Below, piece by piece: positions 7,388-13,998 of a stretch of DNA of 20,610 nucleotides. The stretch is taken from assembly GCA_021777285.1 (NCBI GenBank), contig JAJYDR010000025.1, positions 1-20,610 on the forward strand, written 5' to 3'. Made by a program: the position numbers and the translations under genes. Position 1 is the first letter of the stretch. Every line of letters begins with the position of its first letter. The notes below the pieces were generated by a model that saw only the letters and a list, made by a program, of their open reading frames with translations, ran no database searches and was not told the DNA's origin. The DNA comes from Actinomycetes bacterium (lineage in GTDB: Bacteria > Actinomycetota > Acidimicrobiia > Acidimicrobiales > RAAP-2).

Positions 7388-7595
7388 GTCGTGATGTCAA
7401 TATACAAGTACAGAGTATAGGTATAGGAGAATCCGCGAGATCAGCGCTCATCGTGACGTAAGTCACTACTTTGATGCGCAAGGAAGCTTCTAAGATGGCA
7501 CCGCATCCACCGACTGATTCTGCCACGTAAGGTTCAGCGCTGGAGGATCGCGAATTGTGTGAAGCGGATTCAGCGCTTGGACAGATGGGGCGAAG
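7388..7595. promoter_or_regulatory. Divergent promoter region with repeated TCAGCGCT
   Basis: This region lies between the leftward copper operon and the rightward His-rich protein gene. Besides the TATAC palindrome it has TCAGCGCT at 7441-7448, 7534-7541 and 7570-7577 (the last two extended to TTCAGCGCT), and an inverted repeat GTGAC-GTAA-GTCAC at 7453-7466. The repeats are closer to the rightward gene and could be regulatory sites for it. Confidence 0.4.
7401..7419. promoter_or_regulatory. Palindrome TATAC-N9-GTATA, copy 1
   Basis: TATAC at 7401-7405 and GTATA at 7415-7419 are separated by nine bases. It ends 28 bases before the SHOCT start at 7372. Read leftward it contains TATACT, a good -10 hexamer, so a bound protein would block this promoter. 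Fourteen of the central seventeen bases match copy 2. Confidence 0.55.
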
Positions 7596-8297
7596 ATGGG
7601 TGATTCGACAGCCGCGCCGCGAGAAGTGCGCCGACTGATTCCATTTGCTCTTCTCGCCGTTCTCACCATCGCCAGCGGTGCAACCGCGTGGGTCTCGTCT
7701 CGTACATTGAATTCCGTTGTTGGCTCAGAGGGCGTCGTGGTCTACAACGTTCCCGATCTCGCTCGTGCGGCGAGCACCCGGCCTGGTCAGATCGTAGATG
7801 GCGTCGGATGCCAGACGCAGGCCAACGAGACAGTCAAATACCACATTCACATCCACGTCGCGCTCTACGTCGACGGTCGAATGATGCGCCTCCCGGGTGG
7901 AATCGGCATCACACAGCCGCCCTTGGTCGAGAAGTATCCGAGTGGCAAATTCTACGACGTCGGACTCTACGACTGCCTCTACTGGCTCCACACCCACGTG
8001 GCCGACGGGATCATCCACGTGGAGGCGCCGGCGACGCAGTCCTTCACCCTCGGCCAGTTCTTTGACATCTGGAATCAGCCGCTGGGGCCGTCGCGCGTCG
8101 GACCTGCCCGCGGTGCCGTCGTTGTCTACGAGAACGGTCGGCGCCTGACGGGTAACCCGCGTAACACGCCCTTGCTGCCCGGCGGAGCCATTCAGATCGA
8201 TGTGGGAGCGCCGGCCGTGGGCTACCGCCCGGTGTCCTTCAAGGTCATTGGTGGATGTGGGGAGGGGACCACAAGCTGCTCGGTCCCCAAGGGCTGA
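7596..8297 (+). CDS. Membrane-anchored His-rich protein of unknown function
   Basis: This 233-residue protein has an N-terminal hydrophobic helix (about residues 14-33), so the rest is probably outside the cell. The core holds two histidine clusters, KYHIHIHVALYVDG (H83, H85, H87) and CLYWLHTHVADGIIHVEAP (H132, H134, H141), followed by SFTLGQFFDIWNQPL. I recall similar conserved hypothetical proteins in actinobacteria and neighbouring phyla, but I know no assigned function. Six histidines on adjacent predicted beta strands look like a metal site, perhaps a cupin-like or other small beta barrel. Four cysteines (C72, C127, C221, C228) could form disulfides. A GGGG-containing site precedes the ATG. 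It is divergent from the copper operon, and a hairpin at 8320-8337 closes it. Confidence 0.75.
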   Translation: MGDSTAAPREVRRLIPFALLAVLTIASGATAWVSSRTLNSVVGSEGVVVYNVPDLARAASTRPGQIVDGVGCQTQANETVKYHIHIHVALYVDGRMMRLPGGIGITQPPLVEKYPSGKFYDVGLYDCLYWLHTHVADGIIHVEAPATQSFTLGQFFDIWNQPLGPSRVGPARGAVVVYENGRRLTGNPRNTPLLPGGAIQIDVGAPAVGYRPVSFKVIGGCGEGTTSCSVPKG

Positions 8298-8319
8298 TCC
8301 GATTCCGAGAGGGAATGCG

Positions 8320-8337
8320 CGCGCTTCACGAAGCGCG
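8320..8337 (+). terminator. Hairpin after the His-rich gene
   Basis: CGCGCTT (8320-8326) pairs with AAGCGCG (8331-8337) over a four-base loop, 22 bases after the stop codon. Only a short T-poor tail follows, so intrinsic termination may be weak. Confidence 0.5.
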
Positions 8338-8339
8338 TT

Positions 8340-8358
8340 GATACTCCTACAGAGTATA
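8340..8358. promoter_or_regulatory. Palindrome GATAC-N9-GTATA, copy 2
   Basis: ATACTC at 8341-8346 and GAGTAT at 8352-8357 form a perfect 6-bp inverted repeat around CTACA. It shares the 11-mer TACAGAGTATA with copy 1. It lies in the 226-base gap between the His-rich gene and the NlpC/P60 gene, about 165 bases before the latter's start. On the minus strand TTGACG followed by TATACT looks promoter-like, but no leftward gene follows. Confidence 0.55.
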
Positions 8359-8523
8359 TTGCGAATCTACTATCGTCAATGAGTGGGAGAGGGCAGATTC
8401 CTCTGCGCCACGTAGTTGTCCAGGTGTCAGTCCAATGGTCGACGAAACGAAACGTCGCTGCGCAGTTACTGAGTTGAGCGAGATGTGCGCCAGCTGTGAA
8501 GAGATAGGGAGCCGGAGCGTGAA

Positions 8524-9651
8524 GTGCAGCGTGGGAGTCGTCGCAGTGGGACGTTCGGTGTGAAGTTCTTGTTTACTCGTGCGGCCCAATTTCGCCCGGC
8601 CAGACCCTGCCACTCTCACAGGATACTTTCGGTGTTTGCAGTGGCGGTCATTGCATTCAGCGCACTGGCGCCGACTTCTGCCGATGCTTCCAACATTGAC
8701 AACGCCCGAGCGAAGGCCGCGATTCTCTATGGCCAAATCCAGTCCATTGGAAGTCGCGTGGAGGCTCTTGGCCAGAAGTATGACTTGGCTCAGATCAACC
8801 TCAGGAAATTGAACGACAAGATCAAGCAGTCAAAGGCGATGACGCTGAAAATTGAACAAAGCCTCGCTAGTCAAACTATTCAATTGCGTAAGGACGCGCT
8901 CTTCGCCTATGTCACGAATGCTGCGAGGGTGGGGGGAAACCAATTGTTCACTCACGACGTACTCAAGTCTGACGCAATCAATGTCTACAATGAATTGGCT
9001 GCTGGAGATGTGACCGCTACCCTAGCCAGACTGAGCAACAATAGGATCCGGTTGGGCCAAGTTCGGCGTGCTCTTCAGACCCAGGAACGGCATGCCCTCA
9101 GCACTACGCGTTTGGCAGCTCAGTCATTTCACGAGGCCAACGTCCTGAGGGCCACGCTCGAGCGAACTCTTGGACACGTGAAAGGACTGATTGCAACCTA
9201 TATTGCAAGTCAGGAAGCGGCAGCGGCAGCGGCATCGGCGGCCGTCCTTCGTGAAGCAAAGCCTGTCCAAGGTGTTCCGGCCCCGCCGAGCAATTCCCTT
9301 GCGGACGTTGCCATCCGAACCGCTTTAAGTCTGATCGGTGTTCCGTATGTGTGGGGAGGAGCTTCGCGTCGCGGTGTTGACTGTTCCGGATTAGTCCTAG
9401 TGGCGTACGCCGCGGCCGGCATCTTCTTGCCGCACTACTCAGGATCTCAGTATGCGGATACAGTTCGAGTGCCATTGTGGAACATCCAGCCCGGTGACTT
9501 GCTCTTCTACGGACCAAATGGGAGTGAGCATGAAGCCATGTACATTGGCGGCGGGAAGATGATCGAGGCATCCTCTACGGGCACACTCGTCCACATAAGT
9601 CCGGTCCGATTCGGGTATGGCTTCGTCGGACTCGGGCGTGTCCGGGTGTAG
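8524..9651 (+). CDS. Secreted NlpC/P60 peptidoglycan endopeptidase with coiled-coil region
   Basis: This 375-residue protein has a long basic N-region, a hydrophobic stretch at about 34-48 and a likely signal-peptidase site near SADA-S (about 53-56). Residues 57-230 are helical and coiled-coil-like, as in actinobacterial RipA/cell-wall hydrolases. An Ala-rich linker leads to the NlpC/P60 domain at about 258-375. Catalytic residues are C287 in GVDCSGLV and H336 in SEHEAMYIGGG, with H357 as a probable third residue. The family cleaves stem-peptide bonds in peptidoglycan, with the coiled coil restraining activity. The GTG at 8524 has GGAG six bases upstream. A GTG at 8560 is an alternative start. 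GC is lower than in the chromosomal part of the window. Its place inside a copper/redox region is unexplained; it may be cargo or help remodel the wall for the membrane complexes. Confidence 0.87.
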   Translation: MQRGSRRSGTFGVKFLFTRAAQFRPARPCHSHRILSVFAVAVIAFSALAPTSADASNIDNARAKAAILYGQIQSIGSRVEALGQKYDLAQINLRKLNDKIKQSKAMTLKIEQSLASQTIQLRKDALFAYVTNAARVGGNQLFTHDVLKSDAINVYNELAAGDVTATLARLSNNRIRLGQVRRALQTQERHALSTTRLAAQSFHEANVLRATLERTLGHVKGLIATYIASQEAAAAAASAAVLREAKPVQGVPAPPSNSLADVAIRTALSLIGVPYVWGGASRRGVDCSGLVLVAYAAAGIFLPHYSGSQYADTVRVPLWNIQPGDLLFYGPNGSEHEAMYIGGGKMIEASSTGTLVHISPVRFGYGFVGLGRVRV

Positions 9652-9843
9652 TTATCCGTTCACTGTCTCGGCGCGGAGTTTCTTGAAATTGTCTTCAGGG
9701 AGAGGTGAGGTTGGATGTATCTCATCACCGACCGTGAAGAGGTAGGGGACTTGAGGTTGGTTGCCGACTGCGATGGGAATGGGCAGACTCACGAAGCTTT
9801 CTGCGGCTGAGCAATTGGGAAACCGACGATCGCTACGTTTCAT
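9652..9843 (-). CDS. Possible small protein, unknown
   Basis: This 63-codon frame starts at an ATG with GGAG five bases upstream, a good ribosome binding site. It ends directly beside the stop codon of the convergent NlpC/P60 gene. Its translation (with SLPIPIAVGNQPQVPYLF) has no recognised domain, membrane helix or signal peptide. It lies 94 bases downstream of the leftward TlpA-like gene and could be its distal partner. It may equally be a chance frame. Confidence 0.3.
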   Translation of the reverse strand: MKRSDRRFPNCSAAESFVSLPIPIAVGNQPQVPYLFTVGDEIHPTSPLPEDNFKKLRAETVNG

Positions 9844-9905
9844 GGATTCTCCGAGGCACGCGGCGGCGCGGTAGCCTCTCAGAGTTTTTGGAGTGCGGGT
9901 TGCCC

Positions 9906-9933
9906 GATTCCTTCTTGCGAGCGAGAAGGAATC
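9906..9933. terminator. 10-bp hairpin at the end of the leftward TlpA-like gene
   Basis: GATTCCTTCT (9906-9915) and AGAAGGAATC (9924-9933) form a perfect stem with an eight-base loop, starting a few bases beyond the TlpA stop codon. No T-run follows in the leftward direction, so it may be an mRNA-stabilising or factor-dependent structure. Confidence 0.5.
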
Positions 9934-9937
9934 GCGG

Positions 9938-10462
9938 TCAGCGAATTTCGGAAATGACGCGCGTCAATTGGTGGGCGCTGACGGGACCCAGGAGAGTCAC
10001 CGCGACACGTCCTTCAGCGTCGACGATGAAGGTTGTAGGTGGAGCCGATACTCCATAGCGATTGGCTATGGCTCCGTTTGTGTCCGTGACTGACTGGTAC
10101 AAGGATCCGTAACGGCGTTGGAACGCCCGGGCCGAAGCAAGAGAGTCGTTAAAGATCACTCCTTCTAAGGTCACACCACGATTGCGTTCGTGCCAGGCGA
10201 AGGTCGATAACTCAGGGGCCTCTTGTACACACGCGACACACCACGATGCCCAGAAGTTGAGTACCACGATTTGACCACGGTGTGCGGTGAGGCTGAATGC
10301 TCCGCCGTTGAGCTCTCTTCCGCTGAAGTTGGGAGCAACTTTGCCCAGGAGGGGGCTACGGGTGATCGTGGCGCTAACCGGTCGACGCGTGACGAGGACT
10401 GCAGACAGCACAGCCACCACGGCAAGCGCGGCCAGTGAACTGATCATCGCAGAGCGTCTCAT
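9938..10462 (-). CDS. Membrane-anchored TlpA/CcmG-like thioredoxin
   Basis: This 174-residue protein has an N-terminal helix (about residues 8-25) and an extracytoplasmic thioredoxin fold of the TlpA/ResA/DsbE type. The start of the fold reads GKVAPNFSGRELNG. The active site is WASWCVACVQE (C75, C78), and the cis-proline loop is GVSAPPTTFIVD. These proteins reduce cysteines of apocytochrome c or copper chaperones using electrons passed by CcdA. The VA dipeptide between the cysteines is unusual; EP, TP or GP is more common. Its ATG overlaps the TGA of an upstream small frame (ATGA), which suggests coupling, although that frame is doubtful. It diverges from the Sco1-CcdA-ResA operon, and it probably works with that system. 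Confidence 0.88.
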   Translation of the reverse strand: MRRSAMISSLAALAVVAVLSAVLVTRRPVSATITRSPLLGKVAPNFSGRELNGGAFSLTAHRGQIVVLNFWASWCVACVQEAPELSTFAWHERNRGVTLEGVIFNDSLASARAFQRRYGSLYQSVTDTNGAIANRYGVSAPPTTFIVDAEGRVAVTLLGPVSAHQLTRVISEIR

Positions 10463-10599
10463 GGGATTACCATGAACTCGACATTGTGAGCCCTTTGCCG
10501 GGGACGGAGAAATCCGACCAACAACGGGATCATCAGTCCTGACGACGGACGCTTGGGCTGAGTTGTCGGGGCTTCACCGGGAGAGCTACTCGCATTCAT
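10459..10599 (-). CDS. Doubtful small frame upstream of the TlpA-like gene
   Basis: The frame ends with an ATGA overlap with the TlpA start. From its only ATG it codes for 46 residues, with a short hydrophobic patch (GLMIPLLVGFL). It can be extended to a TTG at 10728, giving 89 residues. No domain is recognised, and no strong ribosome binding site is seen for either start. It may be a degraded gene or an upstream leader frame that couples translation to TlpA. Confidence 0.25.
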   Translation of the reverse strand: MNASSSPGEAPTTQPKRPSSGLMIPLLVGFLRPRQRAHNVEFMVIP

Positions 10600-10943
10600 C
10601 GCTGCCGTGTGTGCCGGGTAGCTAAAACGGCTTATGCGGCGCCGCCAACCCGCCGAGGCCTCACATCCTCCTCTACCAACTGCGGCACTTGCCAAACTTG
10701 GATCTGAGCCGCGGACGATCGTCGTCAAGATCTACTTGGTGAGGACATACTTATACACGGTAACAGTATAGTACTCATCATGGCACGACGAAGTGAGCTG
10801 GGACCGACTCACACCGTAGGGGAGGGCGTCCGCGCATGCGGGCTGCCTGGTCTTGGATTCGCTTGGCTCAGCGACATTGCATCGGTAGTCGGTTGCGGAC
10901 TGGAGTACCCATTGAGTAGGGCACGAAGGAGAAGCCTTCAAGG
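10463..10943. promoter_or_regulatory. Divergent region between TlpA-like and Sco1 genes
   Basis: About 480 bases separate two outward-pointing redox genes. It contains the doubtful small frame up to 10599 or 10728 and palindrome copy 3. Nothing else is convincing: the open frames at 10732-10965 and 10868-11251 on the minus strand have no domain, and the latter overlaps the Sco1 gene. Promoters for both directions must lie here, but I cannot place their hexamers with confidence. Confidence 0.4.
10752..10770. promoter_or_regulatory. Palindrome TATAC-N9-GTATA, copy 3
   Basis: TATAC at 10752-10756 and GTATA at 10766-10770 keep the exact nine-base spacing of copies 1 and 2, although the centre (ACGGTAACA) differs. 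It lies between the divergent TlpA-like and Sco1 genes, about 174 bases before the Sco1 start. It also contains TATACT on the minus strand and TATAGT on the plus strand as possible -10 hexamers. Confidence 0.5.
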
Positions 10944-11678
10944 GTGTTGGTGAATAGGATTGCACCTACTCCACTGTGGCGGTGGCTCTTCTTTGGGGTG
11001 ATCCCTTTGGGACTCTCCTTCAGCGTTGGGTTCGCCGTCACTGCGTACCAGGAGACGCACAGTGCGCTACCTACGAGTCTCGCAAGTGAAATCGCGATCC
11101 GCCGATCGCTCACAACCTTGATGAACCTCTCACCGTTGCCCAATCGTGCGGCACCGAATTTTTCACTGGTTGACCAGACGGGGAAAACGCTGAGTTTGAG
11201 CCAGTTTCGAGGAAAGGCAGTCGTTCTGGCCTTTCTCGATTCGCGTTGCACTCAAGTCTGCCCCATTATTGCTCAGGAGTTCGAAATCGCCGAACGAAGT
11301 CTTGGAGTAAGCGCGAGTCATTTCGAATTCATTGGCGTTAACGTGAATCCTCGTTCGAACTCCGTGGCTGACGTTGCTCGATTTTCGCGTGTGCATGGTC
11401 TCACGAATTTCCCGAACTGGCACTTCCTGACCGGATCTTTGCTTAGTCTCGTCTCCGTCTGGCGGTCATATGGAGTCGAGGTTACGCTCGCGAAGGGTGC
11501 GGTTCAGACCGTGCACTCGTCATACCTGTACTTCATCAATCCGTTGGGACGCGAGCGTTACCTTGCTGATGCGACTGTGTTTCAGAACGAGAGCGGACGA
11601 GCCTACTTGCCACCGGGTCTGATTGGGCGCTGGGGTCGCGGCATCGCGTGGTATCTCAGGAAGTCACAGAGCCAATGA
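10944..11678 (+). CDS. SCO1/SenC-family copper chaperone
   Basis: This 244-residue protein has an N-terminal helix (about residues 12-34) and an exported thioredoxin-like domain. The Sco copper site is complete: SRCTQVCPI gives C102 and C106 in CxxxCP form, and VQTVHSSYLYFINP gives H191. Sco proteins deliver copper to, or reduce, the CuA centre of cytochrome oxidase subunit II. NRAAPNFSLVDQTGKTLSLSQFRG is the typical lead-in, so the fold is undamaged. The GTG at 10944 has GGAG about thirteen bases upstream, rather far, and a second in-frame GTG lies at 10950. The stop overlaps the ATG of the CcdA gene (ATGA). It is the first gene of a Sco1-CcdA-ResA operon. GC is lower than in the chromosomal part. 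Confidence 0.9.
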   Translation: MLVNRIAPTPLWRWLFFGVIPLGLSFSVGFAVTAYQETHSALPTSLASEIAIRRSLTTLMNLSPLPNRAAPNFSLVDQTGKTLSLSQFRGKAVVLAFLDSRCTQVCPIIAQEFEIAERSLGVSASHFEFIGVNVNPRSNSVADVARFSRVHGLTNFPNWHFLTGSLLSLVSVWRSYGVEVTLAKGAVQTVHSSYLYFINPLGRERYLADATVFQNESGRAYLPPGLIGRWGRGIAWYLRKSQSQ

Positions 11679-12403
11679 GGGGCCTGACTCTTCCCATCCT
11701 TGCCGTTGTCGCGGGCTTGCTCTCGTTCACGTCTCCCTGCGCTCTACCTCTCGTACCCAGTTACCTTTCGTACATCTCGGGACTGCCTGTCGCCGAGTTG
11801 TCGGAACGTCGCGCTCGTCGCATGGTCCTGATGTCGACCATCGCGTTCGTTGGTGGGTTCACAGTAATATTCACGGCGCTCGGTGCATCGTCGTCACTTT
11901 TCGGACTACTTCTCATTCATGACTTGCCGGTAATCATTAAGATTTCAGGAGCATTTATCATTCTCGTAGGCGTATCGATGTTGGGACTGTTGAAGATTCC
12001 TTGGTTGGCCCGCGAGTGGCGGGTCGACCTCAGTCGAGTAGTCTCTGGCCCTCGAGGGGCATTCCCACTTGGCATGGCTTTTGCCTTTGGATGGACCCCA
12101 TGCATAGGTCCGATTTTGGCCTCAATCCTCGCCGTGGCCGGCGCCAGCCAAACTGTGGTTGAAGGCGCAGCCCTCCTCGCCCTCTACTCAATAGGCCTCG
12201 GTATCCCATTTATTTTTCTCGCGATTGGTTTCAGTAGTGCACGCAATTCTCTATCATTCCTCAAGCGCCACGGACGCGTGATTGAGTTCACAGGTGGTCT
12301 CATGCTGATCATCATCGGAGTGCTCTTCATAAGCGGTGCATGGAAGACGATATTCATCCCCTTACAAGTCCGCTTTGCAAATTTGGGCTGGCCACCTATT
12401 TGA
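11675..12403 (+). CDS. ccdA: CcdA-type thiol-disulfide electron transporter
   Basis: The protein has 242 residues and six predicted membrane helices. CcdA moves electrons from cytoplasmic thioredoxin across the membrane to external thioredoxin-fold proteins. The two redox cysteines lie in the standard motifs FTSPCALPLVPSY (C22) and GWTPCIGPILAS (C143). Start choice: the frame is open from a GTG at 11648, but the ATG at 11675 overlaps the Sco1 stop as ATGA and puts the N-terminus right before the first helix. The next gene, a ResA/TlpA-like thioredoxin, follows after 14 bases and is the expected partner; Sco1 is a second likely client. No cytochrome c synthetase (CcsA/ResB) gene is present in the window. 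AT-rich codons such as ATA and ATT set it apart from the high-GC flank. Confidence 0.92.
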   Translation: MRGLTLPILAVVAGLLSFTSPCALPLVPSYLSYISGLPVAELSERRARRMVLMSTIAFVGGFTVIFTALGASSSLFGLLLIHDLPVIIKISGAFIILVGVSMLGLLKIPWLAREWRVDLSRVVSGPRGAFPLGMAFAFGWTPCIGPILASILAVAGASQTVVEGAALLALYSIGLGIPFIFLAIGFSSARNSLSFLKRHGRVIEFTGGLMLIIIGVLFISGAWKTIFIPLQVRFANLGWPPI

Positions 12404-12417
12404 TTGGAATTGCGTAG

Positions 12418-13068
12418 ATGAACGATTCGCAAAATTATTCATTGAAAATCACTGACGACAAAACAATCGTGGAGGAGCGAGGAACGAGTAGAGTCCCTTT
12501 AAGATGGTGGCTTGTGGCCGTCGCTGCTGCATTTATTGGTGGGCAAAGCGGAGTGTATCTAGCTCACGTTAACCGGCCAAATTCTCTAGCTGCGTCACAA
12601 AGCTTTACGCCGACCGGTGGCACATTTACTCGCGTCACTCCGACCAGGGCGCCAACATTCAGACTGGTCAATTTGGTGCACTCAGATAGGGTGGTGTCCC
12701 TTAATCAGTTTCAAGGGCGTCCGTTAATAGTAAATTTCTGGGCATCATGGTGTACACCATGCCGTAAGGAGATGCCCGCGTTAGCGAATGTCGCGCGACA
12801 GCTGAGCGGAAAGGTCGGCTTCGTGGGACTTGACACCGAGGATGATCGAAACTCTGGTTTGTCATTTTCGAGATCGACAGGAGTTGGGTATCCATTGGCC
12901 ATTGATACGGCGCAGGTGGCGTCGTCCTACGGGGTGTACGGATTGCCAACCACGGTATTCATCTCAGCTGACGGGAAGGTCGTGGGAAGGCAAATTGGAG
13001 GGTTGGGCCAGGCACGGCTGATTGCTCTGATTCGCCATACCTTCGGTGTCAAAGCGCCATCAAGTTAG
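12418..13068 (+). CDS. ResA/TlpA-like membrane-anchored thioredoxin
   Basis: This 216-residue protein has a cytoplasmic tail of about 28 residues, one helix (about 29-48) and an external thioredoxin domain. The active site NFWASWCTPCRKEMP (C112, C115) and the cis-proline loop YGVYGLPTTVFISADG (P176) are fully canonical for ResA/CcmG. ResA reduces the haem-binding cysteines of apocytochrome c with electrons from CcdA, the gene immediately upstream. The first 60 bases are strikingly AT-rich compared with the rest of the window. The operon Sco1-CcdA-ResA ends here. A small GC hairpin at 13125-13137 lies downstream, but it is too weak to call a terminator. Confidence 0.92.
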   Translation: MNDSQNYSLKITDDKTIVEERGTSRVPLRWWLVAVAAAFIGGQSGVYLAHVNRPNSLAASQSFTPTGGTFTRVTPTRAPTFRLVNLVHSDRVVSLNQFQGRPLIVNFWASWCTPCRKEMPALANVARQLSGKVGFVGLDTEDDRNSGLSFSRSTGVGYPLAIDTAQVASSYGVYGLPTTVFISADGKVVGRQIGGLGQARLIALIRHTFGVKAPSS

Positions 13069-13326
13069 GTGGACGTTGCGATTATTGGTAGTGCGATTAT
13101 CGCGCTCTGGGGGCTTCTTGGATAGACCCCGAGGGTCGTGCTCTGGCTTAAGTTCATGGGTTCCTCTACCAGAACGTCAGAGGCCCGAATCCGGGTTCCG
13201 CAGGGGCAGTGGCGATGCCAGACCTGACACTCCTACTGACGAAGTGACTTTTGGCCCTACCCCCTAGGGGTATTAACCACGAGACTCGTGCTGCACTCGT
13301 AAGTGCAGAAGGAGGACTCGGCGGTC
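13069..13326. other. Intergenic stretch upstream of the copper ATPase operon
   Basis: An 18-codon frame starting with GTG at 13069, directly after the ResA stop, would encode a hydrophobic peptide (VDVAIIGSAIIALWGLLG) and stops at 13125. It could be a degraded gene start or chance. The rest is non-coding and includes the CsoR-type operator at 13258-13272. The operon promoter must lie close to that operator, and TATTAA at 13271-13276 could be its -10. Confidence 0.4.
13258..13272. promoter_or_regulatory. CsoR-type operator
   Basis: TACCCC-CTA-GGGGTA is a perfect 6-bp inverted repeat with the G/C-tract and TA ends of known CsoR operators. It precedes the operon that encodes the second CsoR and the copper ATPase, 55 bases before the first start codon (13327), and overlaps a possible -10 element. 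Autorepression relieved by Cu(I) is the expected logic. Confidence 0.75.
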
Positions 13327-13593
13327 ATGTTGTCTGACTATTGGCGTGGCTGGTCCGGATGGGACCTGGCACAGTTGCGGGATTCGATGGTTGCGGCTTG
13401 GGCCGTGTTCATTTGGGGACTCTACGTTGTCGTTGCGAGTGCGTTTCGACTGCGCACCGCAGTCGGTGTTGACGGTCCGCGCCTGATCCTTGGTCAAAGG
13501 CTCGCAAGGGGCGGGATGGACGAATCCAACTCTTGGCGACTTGGCCGAATTCTCGAATCGAAAGATCGGACGCTTATCGGAGGTGCACAATGA
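13327..13593 (+). CDS. Small membrane protein with SHOCT-like tail
   Basis: From the ATG at 13327 this protein has 88 residues. One hydrophobic helix (about residues 28-47) is followed by LILGQRLARGGMDESNSWRL, which aligns with the SHOCT motif of the 7118-7372 protein (LKERFARGELTEEDYARRL) but is more diverged. The 13327 start is preferred because GGAGG lies 11 bases upstream; an in-frame GTG at 13303 would overlap that site. The stop overlaps the CsoR start (ATGA). It is the first gene behind the CsoR operator. Both copper operons in the window open with this kind of protein, so a role tied to CsoR-controlled copper handling is likely, but the mechanism is unknown. Confidence 0.7.
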   Translation: MLSDYWRGWSGWDLAQLRDSMVAAWAVFIWGLYVVVASAFRLRTAVGVDGPRLILGQRLARGGMDESNSWRLGRILESKDRTLIGGAQ

Positions 13594-13943
13594 CCACTTC
13601 GATTCCTGTAATCGCAGGGGGCGAGATGGCCCCTTCCCCACGAGGACGACAGGTCAAGTCTCGTCGAGGATATGCGTCGGGGAAGGACGATTACTTGGCG
13701 CGACTCGCAAAGATCGAGGGTCAAGTCCGCGGACTTCGGAAGATGGTGGAGGAGGACCGGTGGTGTCCCGAAATCGTCACCCAAGTGTCATCGGTGACGC
13801 GTGCCCTGCAGGAGGTTTCGGTCGGTCTCTTGAATGACCACATCCACTGTTGCGTCGTAGACGCGGTGAAGAGATCTGCGAGTGAAGGTGACGCTGCTGT
13901 CGCGGAGGTAGCGAGCACGATTCGACAGGTCATGAGGTTGTGA
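13590..13943 (+). CDS. csoR: CsoR-family Cu(I)-sensing repressor, second copy
   Basis: This 117-residue DUF156 regulator has a longer basic N-terminal tail (about 30 residues) than the first CsoR. Ligands are C59 in EEDRWC, and H84 and C88 in NDHIHCC, the Cu(I) C-H-C set; H86 and C87 are extra potential ligands. The core LAKIEGQVRGLRKMVEE is canonical. The ATG at 13590 overlaps the upstream stop and has GGAGG six bases before it; a farther in-frame GTG at 13533 lies inside the SHOCT-like gene and is rejected. With a CsoR operator at 13258-13272, this protein most likely represses its own operon and releases it when Cu(I) rises. It is clearly diverged from the first CsoR, so this is not a recent duplication. 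Confidence 0.92.
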   Translation: MTTSIPVIAGGEMAPSPRGRQVKSRRGYASGKDDYLARLAKIEGQVRGLRKMVEEDRWCPEIVTQVSSVTRALQEVSVGLLNDHIHCCVVDAVKRSASEGDAAVAEVASTIRQVMRL

Positions 13944-13998
13944 TGAGGCGGTTGCGACAAACAGGTTGTGACAGGTTCGGCTGCTAGAGGAGAAAGTC

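Noticed and set aside
8347..8736. 129-codon minus-strand frame upstream of and overlapping the NlpC gene
   Set aside because: No domain, overlaps the NlpC signal region, and lacks a sensible ribosome binding site.
10868..11251. 127-codon minus-strand frame
   Set aside because: Antisense to the start of the Sco1 gene, no domain seen.
13944..13998. 14-codon Cys-containing frame between CsoR and DUF2892 genes
   Set aside because: Too short, no evidence of conservation, and the gap mainly supplies the next ribosome binding site.
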